Shown here: piece after piece, positions 7,103 to 16,372 of the stretch
Position numbering within the stretch: the first letter of the stretch is position 1
Layout: every line of letters begins with the position of its first letter
Assembly (NCBI GenBank): GCA_934746715.1
Contig: CAKVFI010000002.1
Coordinates: forward strand, 271,843 to 335,842
DNA: 64,000 nt
Source: an uncultured Clostridia bacterium
Lineage (GTDB): Bacteria; Bacillota; Clostridia; Christensenellales; UBA1242
Direction: 5' to 3'
The notes under the pieces: model-generated
What the model was told of the DNA's origin: nothing
The model's input: only the letters and a program-made list of their open reading frames with translations
Database searches by the model: none
Position numbers and translations under genes: made by a program

Positions 7103-7537
7103 ATGAAGGCAGTAATTCAATTGGTTAAAAAATGCGTGCTGTTTAGTGAAGGCGTTAAGCACAGCGAGATAGGACATGGAGCGTTGGTGTTGTTTGGAGT
7201 AAGCAAAACCGACACAATTGACATGGTGGATAAATTTGCGGAAAAGTTGCTTAAATTGCGTATCTTTGATGATAAAAGCGGCAAAACAAATTTAAACATT
7301 TTTGACACTAATGGCGAGTTTATGGTTGTTAGCAATTTCACTTTGTATGGTGATGTTAAAGGGTATAATCGTCCTTGCTTTATGCTTTCTGCTGGGCATG
7401 ACCAAGCAGAGCCAATTTACAATGCTCTCTGCAAAAAACTGGCGGGAAAAGTGCCAACAAAAACTGGAGTTTTTCGCACCAACATGCAAATTGAAATGGT
7501 GGCGGATGGCCCAAGCACTTACATTTTGGAAATGTAA
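7103..7537 (+). CDS. dtd: D-aminoacyl-tRNA deacylase
   Basis: A 144-residue protein of standard Dtd length that hydrolyses D-aminoacyl-tRNA and so protects translation. Family features are the KAVIQLVKKC start, FAEKLLKLRIFDD, the SNFTLYGD block (normally SQFTLYAD), GYNRPCF, and the C-terminal DGPSTYILEM carrying the Gly-cisPro motif (usually NGPVT). The usual G-x-FGA-x-M segment reads GVFRTNM, a noticeable divergence. GGAGAAAT gives the start. It is monocistronic with its own promoter. Confidence 0.9.
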   Translation: MKAVIQLVKKCVLFSEGVKHSEIGHGALVLFGVSKTDTIDMVDKFAEKLLKLRIFDDKSGKTNLNIFDTNGEFMVVSNFTLYGDVKGYNRPCFMLSAGHDQAEPIYNALCKKLAGKVPTKTGVFRTNMQIEMVADGPSTYILEM

Positions 7538-7757
7538 AAAATTGCAATAAATCAGTTTGTTTTGTTTTGCTATTTAACTGATTTGTTGATTATTTAACAA
7601 GATACACATTTTTGTTTGCTTTTTTAACAAAAAATATGTATTTTCTTATTAGATTTAAAACAAGAGATAATCAAACAATATCATTGCAAAAAGCGATGAT
7701 TTTAAAATTTTAGTGATAGTGATTTGATTGTTTAAAAAATTATATGGAGCGGTTGAT
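7538..7757 (+). other. Intergenic: weak terminator and candidate promoter
   Basis: AAATCAGTT (7549-7557) can pair with AACTGATTT (7576-7584) as a weak dtd terminator. Further on, TTGCTT-N17-TATTTT (starting near 7617) is a possible promoter for the glycosyltransferase. No ORF with an initiation site was seen. Confidence 0.35.
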
Positions 7758-9473
7758 ATGAGCAAAGTTGGCAAAATAATTTATGGTGTTTTGTTTTTGT
7801 GCCTAATGGCGGTGATAATCACATATGCTGCACTTAATATGATTGGTGGCGGAGCGTATTTGGTTATTTCAATCATTATTTTGACTGCCGGTTGTGGTTT
7901 GATTTTTGCAAACTTTAAAGACAAAAACAAATTTAATTTTGAATTTTTGTCTATTAAAAAATGGGAAATTTTGGCCATAAGCATTGTAACCGTGGTTGCG
8001 TGTTTGTTGCGATTTGTTTGCCTATCCTCAATTCCAAACGGAATGATGTCAGATGAATGGAGTATGATTTACGAATCTTGGAGTTTGGCTCATTACGGCA
8101 TCGACCGCAACGGCAACAGTTGGCCTGTTTATCTTGTTGCTTGGGGTAGCGGACAAAATGCGTTGCTTACATATTTAACAATACCTTTTGTTTTGATTTT
8201 TGGTATGAACGCATTTTCAGCGCGCATTGTTATGGCAATCAGTTCGGTTGTTACAATTGTTGCAAGTTATTTTTTGATTAAAAAATTTGCAAGCAAACAA
8301 ACCGCTTTTATAACAATGATATTGCTTACAATTTTGCCTTGGAATTTGATGCTTGGCAGGTGGGGATTGGAGTCCAACCTGTTGCCTTGCTTTTTGGTTT
8401 TGGGCGTGTTGTTTTTGGTTAAATCGTTAAAGGAAAATCATTGGTGGTTTGTGTTGAGTGGATTTTTCTTTGGCGTGTCACTTTATTCTTACGCGTTAGA
8501 TTATATGCTTTTGCCTTTGTTTTTGATTGCGTGCTATGTTTGCATGTTTATCAAGCACAAAGTTAATTGGAAATCTTTTGTTGTGGGCAATATAGTGTTG
8601 GGTGCACTTGCTTTGCCTTTGGTTTTGTTTGTTATGGTTAATTTTAACATAATAAAACCTTTTAAGTTGTTTAATGTTTTTAGTGTGCCAAAATTGTCAA
8701 GTTTGCGCCCTGGCGCTGATGGGAACTTTAATATTTTTGCAAACATCAAAAGCTTTTTTAGAGTTTTTATTATTCAAAGTGATGGTTTGCCTTGGAACAC
8801 TATTCAACCTTTTGGCTATGTTTATATGCTGTTTGTGCCTTTTGCAATTGTTGGTTTTGTTAATCAATGCAAAAATATAAAAAATGATTATCAAAACAAT
8901 TTTGAAAAATTGATTTTAACCATTTGGTTGATTGCTGGAATTTTGTCAAGTTTTGCAATGTCCGCAACAAGTTTAAACCATTTTAATTGTTTGATGGTGC
9001 CTTACTTTTTGTTGATTGCTGAAGGTGTTGTGACAACATCTCAAAACAGCAGAATATTTTATATTGTCCTTACTGCGTTATGTTCGGTTATGTTTGTTAT
9101 GTTTTCTTCTGTGTATTTTTCTTTAGACAGACAAAAACAAACATATGTAATGTATGATCAAGACCTTTATGTTGCAACTCAGTTTGCGGAATCAGTGAGA
9201 GAACCAAACGATACGATTGTGTTGTGTGAAACTGATAATTATATGATAACACTTTGTGCAAACAAAACATCGCCAAAAGTATTCAGTGAAACGGTTGTGT
9301 GGGTTGGTACAGGATTGCGAAAGGTGCAATCGTATAAAGGTTATTCTTTTGCAAAAAATTATTTGGGCGATGAAAATTGTGTTTACATTTTAAAAAGAGA
9401 TTCCGATTGGATAGAAAACTCAACTGTCTGGAATATTAAAGATTGCGGAGATTATTTGGTGTATTACAAATAA
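7758..9473 (+). CDS. PMT/ArnT-like membrane glycosyltransferase (GT39-type)
   Basis: A 571-residue polytopic membrane protein with around a dozen hydrophobic segments. The start at MSKVGKI is chosen because GGAGCGG precedes it. After the first helices an extracytoplasmic loop has MMSDEWSMIYES with the conserved acidic pair of the PMT_2 family, then TYLTIPFVLIFGMNAFSAR, typical of dolichyl/polyprenyl-phosphate sugar transferases. The C-terminal 150 residues form a soluble outside domain. Such enzymes move a sugar from a lipid carrier to lipids, proteins or cell-wall polymers; the acceptor is unknown. It stands alone, followed by a terminator. Confidence 0.7.
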   Translation: MSKVGKIIYGVLFLCLMAVIITYAALNMIGGGAYLVISIIILTAGCGLIFANFKDKNKFNFEFLSIKKWEILAISIVTVVACLLRFVCLSSIPNGMMSDEWSMIYESWSLAHYGIDRNGNSWPVYLVAWGSGQNALLTYLTIPFVLIFGMNAFSARIVMAISSVVTIVASYFLIKKFASKQTAFITMILLTILPWNLMLGRWGLESNLLPCFLVLGVLFLVKSLKENHWWFVLSGFFFGVSLYSYALDYMLLPLFLIACYVCMFIKHKVNWKSFVVGNIVLGALALPLVLFVMVNFNIIKPFKLFNVFSVPKLSSLRPGADGNFNIFANIKSFFRVFIIQSDGLPWNTIQPFGYVYMLFVPFAIVGFVNQCKNIKNDYQNNFEKLILTIWLIAGILSSFAMSATSLNHFNCLMVPYFLLIAEGVVTTSQNSRIFYIVLTALCSVMFVMFSSVYFSLDRQKQTYVMYDQDLYVATQFAESVREPNDTIVLCETDNYMITLCANKTSPKVFSETVVWVGTGLRKVQSYKGYSFAKNYLGDENCVYILKRDSDWIENSTVWNIKDCGDYLVYYK

Positions 9474-9480
9474 ACAAACC

Positions 9481-9518
9481 AAAAAAGCAAGCTTAAAAAA
9501 ATTGGGCTTGTTTTTTTG
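9481..9518 (+). terminator. Intrinsic terminator after the glycosyltransferase
   Basis: AAAAAGCAAGC and GCTTGTTTTTTT pair around a loop, with a long T-run. Confidence 0.7.
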
Positions 9519-9535
9519 TTTTTGTATGTAATGAT

Positions 9536-9563
9536 TTGACAAATATATTAAATTTGTTATATT
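9536..9563 (+). promoter_or_regulatory. Promoter of glnS
   Basis: TTGACA (9536-9541), a 16-nt spacer and TATATT (9558-9563). The leader of about 65 nt can form a GGTTT/AAACC-type hairpin (about 9586-9610); no T-box or terminator was seen in it. Confidence 0.6.
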
Positions 9564-9636
9564 TTAAGTAAATAATAAATTTAAATGGTTTTGTTGCATT
9601 TGGCAAACCAAAATGATAATTGTTATTGGAGAGATT

Positions 9637-11316
9637 ATGATTGATTTAGATAGTATTGTTCCATCAAACTTTATTGAAGATGAAATTTTGGCGGACTTAA
9701 AGGCGGGCAGAAGCAAGGAAGTTATCACTCGTTGCCCACCAGAGCCAAGCGGCTACTGGCACATTGGGCACTGCAAAGCGTGGATGATTGACTTTGAAAC
9801 TGCAATCAAATTTGGCGGTTACACGTATCTTCGTATGGACGACACAAATCCAAGCCGTGAACAAGGCGAGTTTGCGGATAGTTATTTGGAAGATTTAAAA
9901 TGGTTGGGTTACACTCCAAAAGCTATGATTTTTGCGTCCGAGGCATATTTTGACAAGATTTATGAAATTGCAGAAAAAATGATTATGAAAGGCTATGCAT
10001 ATGTTGATGAATTGAGCCAAGAAGAGCAACAAGCAATGAAAGGCACACTCACCGAGCCGGGCAAAAACAGCCCTTACCGTGATCGCCCAGCTGAAGAAAG
10101 TTTGCGCCTATTCCGTGAAATGAAAGCGGGCAAGTATCCAGACGGGAGCCTTACTTTGCGTGCAAAAATTGACATGAGCCACCCAAACATTTTGATGCGC
10201 GACCCTATTATGTACAAAATTTCTCGTGAGCATCACTATAAAACTGGCGATAAATGGTGCATTTATCCTATTTATGATTTTGCACACCCAATGGAAGACG
10301 CTTTGGAAGGTGTTACATATAGTTTGTGCGACATCACTTTCCGTGTGCACCGTGAACTTTACGATTGGTTTATTGCTCATGGCTGGGACAAACCTTATCC
10401 ACCAAAACAACGCGAGTTTTCAACCCTTAATTTGGAAAATGTGTTGCTTGGCAAACGTTATCTTAAAGCGCTTGTTAACTCTGGCAAAGTTTTGGGCTGG
10501 GACGACCCTAGATATTTGACAATCGTTGGCATGAAAAGGCGTGGTTACACTGCAGAAGGCGTTAAAAACTTTATCCGCAGTTGTGGCGTTGTTGCAAGCG
10601 AAAGCACAATACCATTCAGTTCACTTGAACATTATATCCGTGATGATTTAAACAAAGTGGCAACAAGGGCAATGGTTGTGCTTGACCCACTTAAAGTTGT
10701 TATCACAAACTGGGAAGAAGGCAAAACAGAAGAAATTGAAATTCAAAACAACCCTAACGATGAAAACGCAGGCAGCCACAAAGGTTTGTTTGGACGCGAA
10801 ATTTACATCGAAAATGAGGACTTTTCACTCAATCCACCACCAAAGTATAACCGCTTGGTTGTTGGTGGCGTGGTTAGATTGAAAGGTGCATACATCATTA
10901 GATGTAACGAAGTTGTGTATAAGGACGACGGCACAATTGATTATTTGAAATGTGAGTATATCCCAGGCACAAAAAGTGGGCAAGATAACAGCGGCATGAA
11001 AGTTAAAGGCACAATCCACTTTGTTGCAAAGGAAAATGGTTTTAAATGCACAATCCGCAACTTTAAAAACCTTACAAAAGCCGAATATTTGTGGCCAAGC
11101 AAAGCACTTGCTCAAGGCGTTTCAATTGATGACATTTTGGAACCAAATTCTTTAACCGAGTCAACCGCCATTGCAGAAAATTATTTAAAAACTGCCAAAC
11201 CTTACGATAAATTTCAATTTATGCGCAAAGGTTACTACACTTTGGATAAAGACACCACTCCAGACAATTACATCTTCAACTCCACAATCTCCCTGAAAGA
11301 TTCTTTCAATAAATAA
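9637..11316 (+). CDS. glnS: Glutaminyl-tRNA synthetase
   Basis: A 559-residue class I synthetase of the normal GlnRS size, charging tRNA-Gln. The start follows GGAGAG. The HIGH motif is PPEPSGYWHIGH (residues 34-45). Downstream are RMDDTNPSRE, the GWDDPRYLTI block and a C-terminal anticodon-binding beta-barrel ending with KGYYTLDKDT. The class I KMSKS-equivalent, usually M-S-K-R in GlnRS, is VLLGKRYL here (G272-K273-R274), so the Ser is replaced by Gly. GluRS of eukaryotic type is the nearest alternative. Presence of GlnRS means this organism may not rely on the Gln-tRNA amidotransferase route for Gln. Confidence 0.88.
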   Translation: MIDLDSIVPSNFIEDEILADLKAGRSKEVITRCPPEPSGYWHIGHCKAWMIDFETAIKFGGYTYLRMDDTNPSREQGEFADSYLEDLKWLGYTPKAMIFASEAYFDKIYEIAEKMIMKGYAYVDELSQEEQQAMKGTLTEPGKNSPYRDRPAEESLRLFREMKAGKYPDGSLTLRAKIDMSHPNILMRDPIMYKISREHHYKTGDKWCIYPIYDFAHPMEDALEGVTYSLCDITFRVHRELYDWFIAHGWDKPYPPKQREFSTLNLENVLLGKRYLKALVNSGKVLGWDDPRYLTIVGMKRRGYTAEGVKNFIRSCGVVASESTIPFSSLEHYIRDDLNKVATRAMVVLDPLKVVITNWEEGKTEEIEIQNNPNDENAGSHKGLFGREIYIENEDFSLNPPPKYNRLVVGGVVRLKGAYIIRCNEVVYKDDGTIDYLKCEYIPGTKSGQDNSGMKVKGTIHFVAKENGFKCTIRNFKNLTKAEYLWPSKALAQGVSIDDILEPNSLTESTAIAENYLKTAKPYDKFQFMRKGYYTLDKDTTPDNYIFNSTISLKDSFNK

Positions 11317-11360
11317 TAATCAATAAACAACAATATGTTTTAAATTTAAAAGCAATAATA

Positions 11361-11391
11361 AAAAAGCAGACCATTTTAGGTCTGTTTTTTT
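11361..11391 (+). terminator. Intrinsic terminator after glnS
   Basis: AGCAGACC (to 11372) pairs with GGTCTGTT (from 11379), followed by T residues. Confidence 0.8.
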
Positions 11392-11394
11392 GGT

Positions 11395-11500
11395 GTCGGT
11401 GGGGAGTGGTGTAAAAGAAAGTTGTCCCAATGAGCAAGTGTTATCGTAACGAGTGCAAGAGCGTACACGAGTTGGACGCGGACGACAAAAATAATAAAAA
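11395..11500. other. GC-richer non-coding island between glnS and tRNA-Leu
   Basis: About 95 nt of clearly higher G+C than the surroundings, rich in CG steps. No ORF with an initiation site or stable RNA gene was recognised. It may be a relic of a former RNA gene or transferred DNA. Confidence 0.3.
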
Positions 11501-11533
11501 AAAGAACTCAAATAATAAAGAGTTCATTTTTTA
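11501..11533 (-). terminator. Terminator of tRNA-Leu transcript
   Basis: GAACTC (11504-11509) pairs with GAGTTC (11520-11525). On the minus strand the stem is followed by a run of eight T, directly downstream of the tRNA. Confidence 0.75.
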
Positions 11534-11546
11534 ACTGATTTTGTTA

Positions 11547-11634
11547 TGGTGCCGGTGGTCGGGGTCGAACCGACACGGACGGTGAGGTCCCCAGGATTTT
11601 AAGTCCTGTGCGTCTGCCATTTCGCCACACCGGC
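11547..11634 (-). tRNA. tRNA-Leu (anticodon UAA)
   Basis: An 88-nt class II tRNA. Acceptor arms are GCCGGTG and CACCGGC, with encoded CCA. The anticodon stem CAGGA/TCCTG encloses loop CTTAAAA with anticodon TAA. A long variable arm and a GTCGG/CCGAC T-stem with TTCGACC loop follow. It reads UUA codons, expected to be heavily used in this AT-rich genome. Confidence 0.95.
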
Positions 11635-11800
11635 ATGAGTTTACGAATGCGGGTTGACGAAGGATTTTTCGCGAGCCAGCATAGGTGTGAAAGTTGTATT
11701 AAGATAAAATTTTGAGACCCGTGTTTTAGCACAGGACTATAAGGGTTCCCGCCACAACTTATGGTGGAAGGATGGTTTGCGAGCCACAAAGTGTGAACTT
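11635..11800 (-). other. Structured leader of tRNA-Leu with imperfect direct repeat
   Basis: On the plus strand a motif reading GAAGGAT, TT, GCGAGCCA and GTGTGAA occurs at 11659-11691 and again at 11767-11797, 108 nt apart. Between them AAGTTGT (about 11691-11697) and ACAACTT (about 11754-11760) can pair, enclosing a smaller CCCGTG/CACAGG hairpin. The tRNA promoter lies upstream at 11855-11883, so this segment is transcribed as a leader of about 210 nt. It may be a small RNA or a repeat element; there is no convincing protein. Confidence 0.35.
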
Positions 11801-11854
11801 TGCTTTTAATTGAATGTTTGATGTGTTGGATAGTTAAAGTTATTCAACTTTTTT

Positions 11855-11883
11855 AATATATCACATTTTATAGGTTTTTGCAA
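11855..11883 (-). promoter_or_regulatory. Promoter of tRNA-Leu
   Basis: On the minus strand TTGCAA (11878-11883), a 17-nt spacer and TATATT (11855-11860). The -35 lies in the sequence AAAAATCTCTTGC, which is also present at the tRNA-Ser promoter. Confidence 0.6.
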
Positions 11884-11952
11884 GAGATTTTTGTTATTTT
11901 GCATGGTTTTTTAAATTTGAAATTAAACATTTTTGCAGTTAAACCAATTTGT

Positions 11953-11981
11953 TTGGTAAATTTTGTTGTTTGTGTTAAACT
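11953..11981 (+). promoter_or_regulatory. Promoter of polA, predicted leaderless
   Basis: TTGGTA (11953-11958), a 17-nt spacer and TAAACT (11976-11981). Exactly 6 nt separate the -10 from the ATG at 11988, so transcription should start at or next to the start codon. Confidence 0.6.
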
Positions 11982-11987
11982 ACATGT

Positions 11988-14516
11988 ATGGAAAAATTTG
12001 TTGTAGTTGACGGAAATAGTTTGATTAATCGTGCGTTTTATGGGTTGCCAATGCTTAAAAGTTTATCTGGCAAACCATGTAATGCCGTTTATGGATTTGT
12101 GAATATTCTACTTAATCTTGTGCTTAAAGAAAAACCAAAATATTTGGTTTGTGTTTTTGATGCTGGCAAGCACACTTTTAGGCATGATATGTACGCAGAA
12201 TACAAGGGCAAGCGCGACCATATGCCAGAAGATTTGGCAACACAATTGCCAATGTTGAAAGAGATTTTGGCAGCAATGAAAATCAAAACTATTGAGATAC
12301 CAGAAATTGAAGCGGACGACATTGTTGGGTCTATCAGCCGAAAATTTGATGCTGAATTTATTTTGCTTTCTGGAGATAAAGATTTGTTGCAACTCATCAA
12401 CAAAAACACAACTGTTTGGTTAACACAAAAAGGTGTTTCGCAAGTTGGAAAAATGGACGAAAAAGCATTGCTTGAACAGTTTGAATTGAAACCATATCAA
12501 ATTATTGAATTGAAATCAATAATGGGCGATAGTTCGGATAATATTCCGGGTGTGCCGGGCATTGGGCAAAAAGGCGCAATGGATTTGTTAAAGCAATTTG
12601 ATAATTTGGACAACATCTACGCTAATTTAGACAAAGTGCCACCGCGCTTTTTAAACAAACTTAATGAAGGCAAGGAAATGGCGTATTTATCTCATCAACT
12701 TGCAACAATCAAACTCGATGTTGACATTCCTTTTGGTTTGGATGAGTGTGAAATTAAGTTGCCTTTTGATGACAATGTTTACTTTTTGATGAAAGAACTT
12801 GATTTTAAATCAATGTTAAACAGAAAAGATTTGTTTACATCAACTCCAAAAGCGGAAATTGAACAAGAAAATCTAATTGAAAATTTGCCAACAGTTGAAA
12901 TTGAAACTCAAAAACAGTTTGATGAAATGATGAATGATTTGGGCGATAGCTTTGCTTTGGCAACGGATAATTTTGCTTTGTATTTTGCAAAGGCTGAAAA
13001 AGAATTTTGCTTGTACAAAACCAGCGATGTTTTTGGCAAAAATATCGATAAATTAAAGGCTGTTTTTGTTGGTGAAAAACAAAAAGTTTGTTTTGATGCA
13101 AAGCAAATTATGCACGAGTTGAGCCAATTCAACTTTGAATTGAACAACTATTTTGATGTGTCTATGGCAATTTACATTGCAAATGAACTTGATGCCGAAC
13201 TTAAGTTTGAAGATGCAGTTAAACTGAACAATATCTTAACTGAAAACAAAGCATATCCATTGCTAAAATTAAAAGAAATTTATATAACAAAATTGATTAA
13301 AAATGCACAATTAAAGTTGTATAGTGATATTGAATTACCACTGGTTAAAGTACTTTTTGACATGGAACAAACTGGCATTAAAATTGATGCACAAGCGATA
13401 AAAGAGTTGAGTGCAAATTATCATGTTGAATTGGATAAATTGACTGATGAAATTTATGCTCTTGCTGGCGAAAAATTTAATATCAACAGCCCAAAACAAT
13501 TGCTAACAATTTTGTTTGATAATTTAAAAATTGAATATAAAGGCAAAAAGGGCACATCTATTGAAGTTTTAAATGATATAAAAGATAAACACCCGATTGT
13601 TGAAAAGTTGATTAGATATCGTAAGGTTAGCAAACTGATTTCCACCTATCTTGACGGAATGCTTGATTATGTTGGCGCGGACGGCAAAATTCACACAACC
13701 TACATGCAACGGACAACAAGCACTGGTAGACTAAGCAGCCGTGAGCCAAACTTGCAAAATTTGCCAATAAGAGATGATGAAGGCAGAGCATTGAGAAAGA
13801 TGTTTGCAAGTTCGTTTGAAAATGGCACGATAATTAGTGCCGATTACAATCAAATTGAGTTGCGACTAATTGCCAATTTTAGTGGCGACGAAAACATGAT
13901 TGCTGATTATCTTTCTGGCAAAGACATTCACTCTGCAACTGCAAGCAAAATTTTTGGTGTGCCTGAACATGATGTAACTCCAATTATGCGCAGAGTTGCA
14001 AAGTCGGTTAACTTTGGCATTATCTATGGCATAAGTGCGTATGGATTGAGCCAAAACATTAACACAACACCAAAAGAAGCTGGCGCTTTTATCAACAAGT
14101 ATTTGGAGATTTATCCAAAAGTTAAAGAGTATGGTGACAAACAGATTGAACTTGCAAGGCAAAATGGTTATGTAAGCACAATTATGGGGCGAGTGCGTCA
14201 TATCTCAGACATCAATTCTACAAACCACACAGTTCGTGGTTTTGCTGAACGCGTGGCAAAAAATATGCCATTGCAAGGCAGCGCAAGCGATATTATCAAG
14301 ATTGCAATGATTAATGTGTTTAAACGATTTAATCAAGAAAAGTTAAAAAGCAAATTAATCATTCAAATTCACGATGAATTGGTTGTGGACTGCTTCCCAG
14401 GGGAAAGTGAAAAAGTTAAAAACATTTTAAAACAAGAAATGGAAAATGTGGTTAACTTGGCTGTTCCGCTTATTGCAAACATAAGCGAAGGCAAAACCTT
14501 GTATGATGCAAAATAA
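11988..14516 (+). CDS. polA: DNA polymerase I (proofreading site degenerate)
   Basis: An 842-residue Pol I for Okazaki-fragment maturation and repair synthesis. Residues 1-290 are the 5' nuclease, with DGNSLINRAFYG, the acidic EADDIVGSI, and GDSSDNIPGVPGIG. Residues 300-465 hold a 3'-5' exonuclease-like domain whose DTE active-site motif is missing (SFALATDNFALY), so no proofreading is expected, as in Bacillus Pol I. Residues 466-842 are the polymerase, with TGRLSSREPNLQNLP, SADYNQIELR (motif A), KSVNFGIIYG (motif B) and IHDELV (motif C). No ribosome binding site precedes the ATG; see the promoter at 11953-11981. Confidence 0.96.
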   Translation: MEKFVVVDGNSLINRAFYGLPMLKSLSGKPCNAVYGFVNILLNLVLKEKPKYLVCVFDAGKHTFRHDMYAEYKGKRDHMPEDLATQLPMLKEILAAMKIKTIEIPEIEADDIVGSISRKFDAEFILLSGDKDLLQLINKNTTVWLTQKGVSQVGKMDEKALLEQFELKPYQIIELKSIMGDSSDNIPGVPGIGQKGAMDLLKQFDNLDNIYANLDKVPPRFLNKLNEGKEMAYLSHQLATIKLDVDIPFGLDECEIKLPFDDNVYFLMKELDFKSMLNRKDLFTSTPKAEIEQENLIENLPTVEIETQKQFDEMMNDLGDSFALATDNFALYFAKAEKEFCLYKTSDVFGKNIDKLKAVFVGEKQKVCFDAKQIMHELSQFNFELNNYFDVSMAIYIANELDAELKFEDAVKLNNILTENKAYPLLKLKEIYITKLIKNAQLKLYSDIELPLVKVLFDMEQTGIKIDAQAIKELSANYHVELDKLTDEIYALAGEKFNINSPKQLLTILFDNLKIEYKGKKGTSIEVLNDIKDKHPIVEKLIRYRKVSKLISTYLDGMLDYVGADGKIHTTYMQRTTSTGRLSSREPNLQNLPIRDDEGRALRKMFASSFENGTIISADYNQIELRLIANFSGDENMIADYLSGKDIHSATASKIFGVPEHDVTPIMRRVAKSVNFGIIYGISAYGLSQNINTTPKEAGAFINKYLEIYPKVKEYGDKQIELARQNGYVSTIMGRVRHISDINSTNHTVRGFAERVAKNMPLQGSASDIIKIAMINVFKRFNQEKLKSKLIIQIHDELVVDCFPGESEKVKNILKQEMENVVNLAVPLIANISEGKTLYDAK

Positions 14517-14566
14517 AATCAAAATGAAAAGTGTTAGTAATTAAATTAAAAAATAATTAAATTTAG

Positions 14567-14606
14567 AAAAAACATTAAAAAACAACGATTTTTTAATGTT
14601 TTTTAT
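14567..14606 (+). terminator. Intrinsic terminator after polA
   Basis: A perfect 16-bp stem at 14567-14582 and 14589-14604 (core AACATTAAAA/TTTTAATGTT) with a 6-nt CAACGA loop. The rest of 14607-14758 is extremely AT-rich without recognisable genes. Confidence 0.8.
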
Positions 14607-14758
14607 TATTTTTATTAAAATTTTTTATTTTTTATTAATTAATTTATTTGAAATTTAAATATTTATTTTAATTTTTATTTAAAAATAGTTTTTTCAATTT
14701 TTTTATTTTAATTAAAATATGCTTTTGTTTTTTTTGATTTTGATTTAAAATAAAGTAA

Positions 14759-16075
14759 ATGACAAATGAAGAGAGAATGGACAAATACATGCAACGCAAT
14801 GTGAAATTGTATCCACCACTTTTGGCATTTACTTGGGACGTGCTTTTTGTGTGGACAATTTCAACAATGTTTTTTACTGCACAAAAAGGCTTGAGCTTTT
14901 CCCAAGTGGTTTTGTTGGATTCGGTTTTGATGGGGTTTGGTTGTTTAATTTGTATTCCTGTTTCCAATCTGCTTAAAAATGTAAATTCAGTTAGGGCAAC
15001 ACAAATTGGCTCTCTTGGATATGCGGTGTATTTGTTGTTGTGCATTTTTGGCAACAATTTTAGCACATTTATATTTGCTCAAATATTTATGGCGTTTGCG
15101 TATGTTGCGTGTGGAATTAAAGGCAATAGGATTTTAACACAAAGCTTAAATTTGTTGCACAAAGATAATGACTATGACAAAATTTACGGCAAAGGGCTGG
15201 CTCTTCTTTATGTAATAGAGGCTGTTGGTGCAATTGGAATCACATATGTTTACAACTGGAAACCTTATTTATGTTATTGGATTTCATTTGGGGTTGTTGT
15301 GTTTGTGTTTTTGTATGGCTTTTTGTTTGTTCCGCCAGAAAAATTTCAAAAACAAAATATTGTTGTTCAGGCAAAAGAACAACCTATATCAACAGTTAAA
15401 ACTAAAAAGGAAAATGTTTATTTAAAAATATTAAAATCACCATTCTTTATTAGTTTGCTTATATTTATGTTTATGATGCGTGGCACGCTTTCAATTGTGA
15501 GCAACAATTTTAAAATATACTTGCAACAAATTATTGACTTGGGTTTTATGCCTGCAACAATGTTTGGCTATGTTTATGCAATTGGCAAGTTAAGTTCTGC
15601 ACTTTCAAGCAAATTTCAATTTAAGTTTAATTTAAAGTTTAACGTAAGATGTGTGATAATTTTTGTTGTTGCAACAATTTTAACTTTCTTGCTTTGTGGC
15701 ATAATTTACGCTTTCCTTCCGCTTAATATGTTTACAATTATTCTTGTAATTTTGTTGTCCTATGTTCAAATAGCGGTGTTGCAACCGTGCCGTATATTTG
15801 TTAACAATTATATGCAAGTTTGCATCCCTCCAAAATATATTGAACAGGCATATTCAATTAGAACCGTGTTTGAATATTTGGGCTATTCGTTGGTCAGTGC
15901 ATTGTACTCAATTTTGCTTGCGACGTTCAGCGATAATTATGGGTTTACAAACATTACTTACATTTCAATTTTGGCATTGCCAATGATTGTGTCAATGATT
16001 GTGTTTATTAAATTGTTGATAAAAAAGCATACACAAAAATATACAATTATTAAACAAGAATATATAGATGATTAA
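14759..16075 (+). CDS. Major facilitator superfamily transporter
   Basis: A 438-residue membrane protein with about 12 hydrophobic helices in two halves, joined by a charged loop near residues 195-225 (FVPPEKFQKQ then VKTKKENVY). The order of helices, the LLYVIEAVGAIGITYVYNW segment and the C-terminal KLLIKKHTQKY tail fit an MFS permease. The substrate is not predictable. TAAAAT ends 7 nt before the ATG and there is no ribosome binding site, so it may be leaderless, although the matching -35 is weak. It sits between polA and the metK unit on the same strand. Confidence 0.7.
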   Translation: MTNEERMDKYMQRNVKLYPPLLAFTWDVLFVWTISTMFFTAQKGLSFSQVVLLDSVLMGFGCLICIPVSNLLKNVNSVRATQIGSLGYAVYLLLCIFGNNFSTFIFAQIFMAFAYVACGIKGNRILTQSLNLLHKDNDYDKIYGKGLALLYVIEAVGAIGITYVYNWKPYLCYWISFGVVVFVFLYGFLFVPPEKFQKQNIVVQAKEQPISTVKTKKENVYLKILKSPFFISLLIFMFMMRGTLSIVSNNFKIYLQQIIDLGFMPATMFGYVYAIGKLSSALSSKFQFKFNLKFNVRCVIIFVVATILTFLLCGIIYAFLPLNMFTIILVILLSYVQIAVLQPCRIFVNNYMQVCIPPKYIEQAYSIRTVFEYLGYSLVSALYSILLATFSDNYGFTNITYISILALPMIVSMIVFIKLLIKKHTQKYTIIKQEYIDD

Positions 16076-16175
16076 GAATAAAAATTTTAAAATAGAAAAA
16101 TTATCAATAAAAACCGCAATATTTTTATTAAAAATTTAAATTTTTTGCAAATTTTAAAAAATAATTTAAAAGTTA

Positions 16176-16204
16176 TTGACAAAGATTTTAAAAAATTATA
16201 TATT
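16176..16204 (+). promoter_or_regulatory. Promoter of the SAM riboswitch-metK unit
   Basis: TTGACA (16176-16181), a 17-nt spacer and TATATT (16199-16204); predicted start near 16211, at the beginning of the riboswitch. Confidence 0.7.
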
Positions 16205-16210
16205 AAAAAC

Positions 16211-16342
16211 AACCATAAAGAGTGTGCGAGGGACGAGCCCCGTTGACCACACAGCAACCTAGCGTAACGCCAAGGTGCTAAAGGCCGACCGATGGGTGAA
16301 TGAATATTGAATTTTAACTCATCGGCAACGATGGGTTTTTTA
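16211..16342 (+). ncRNA. SAM-I (S-box) riboswitch with terminator
   Basis: The aptamer has the S-box conserved pieces in order: AAAGAGTG, GAGGGA, GAGCCC, CAGCAACC, CCAAGGTGCTAAAGGCC. The P2 arms TGTG/CACA and the CCT-GCG/CGC-AGG hairpin form as expected. The expression platform follows: ACTCATCG, GCAA loop, CGATGGGT, then six T (16317-16342), an intrinsic terminator. The alternative pairing CCGATGGGT with ACTCATCGG is the antiterminator. High SAM should therefore switch the downstream metK off. Confidence 0.92.
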
Positions 16343-16372
16343 ATCCTCTCTTTATGGCAAAAGGAGAGATTT

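Noticed and set aside
9585..9644. 19-codon ORF ending on the glnS start codon, considered as a leader peptide
   Set aside because: It has no ribosome binding site, a single Gln codon and no terminator in the leader, unlike the ileS case.
11544..11789. 81-residue ORF on the minus strand
   Set aside because: It runs through tRNA-Leu and its structured leader; the similarity to other tRNA-adjacent translations is spurious.
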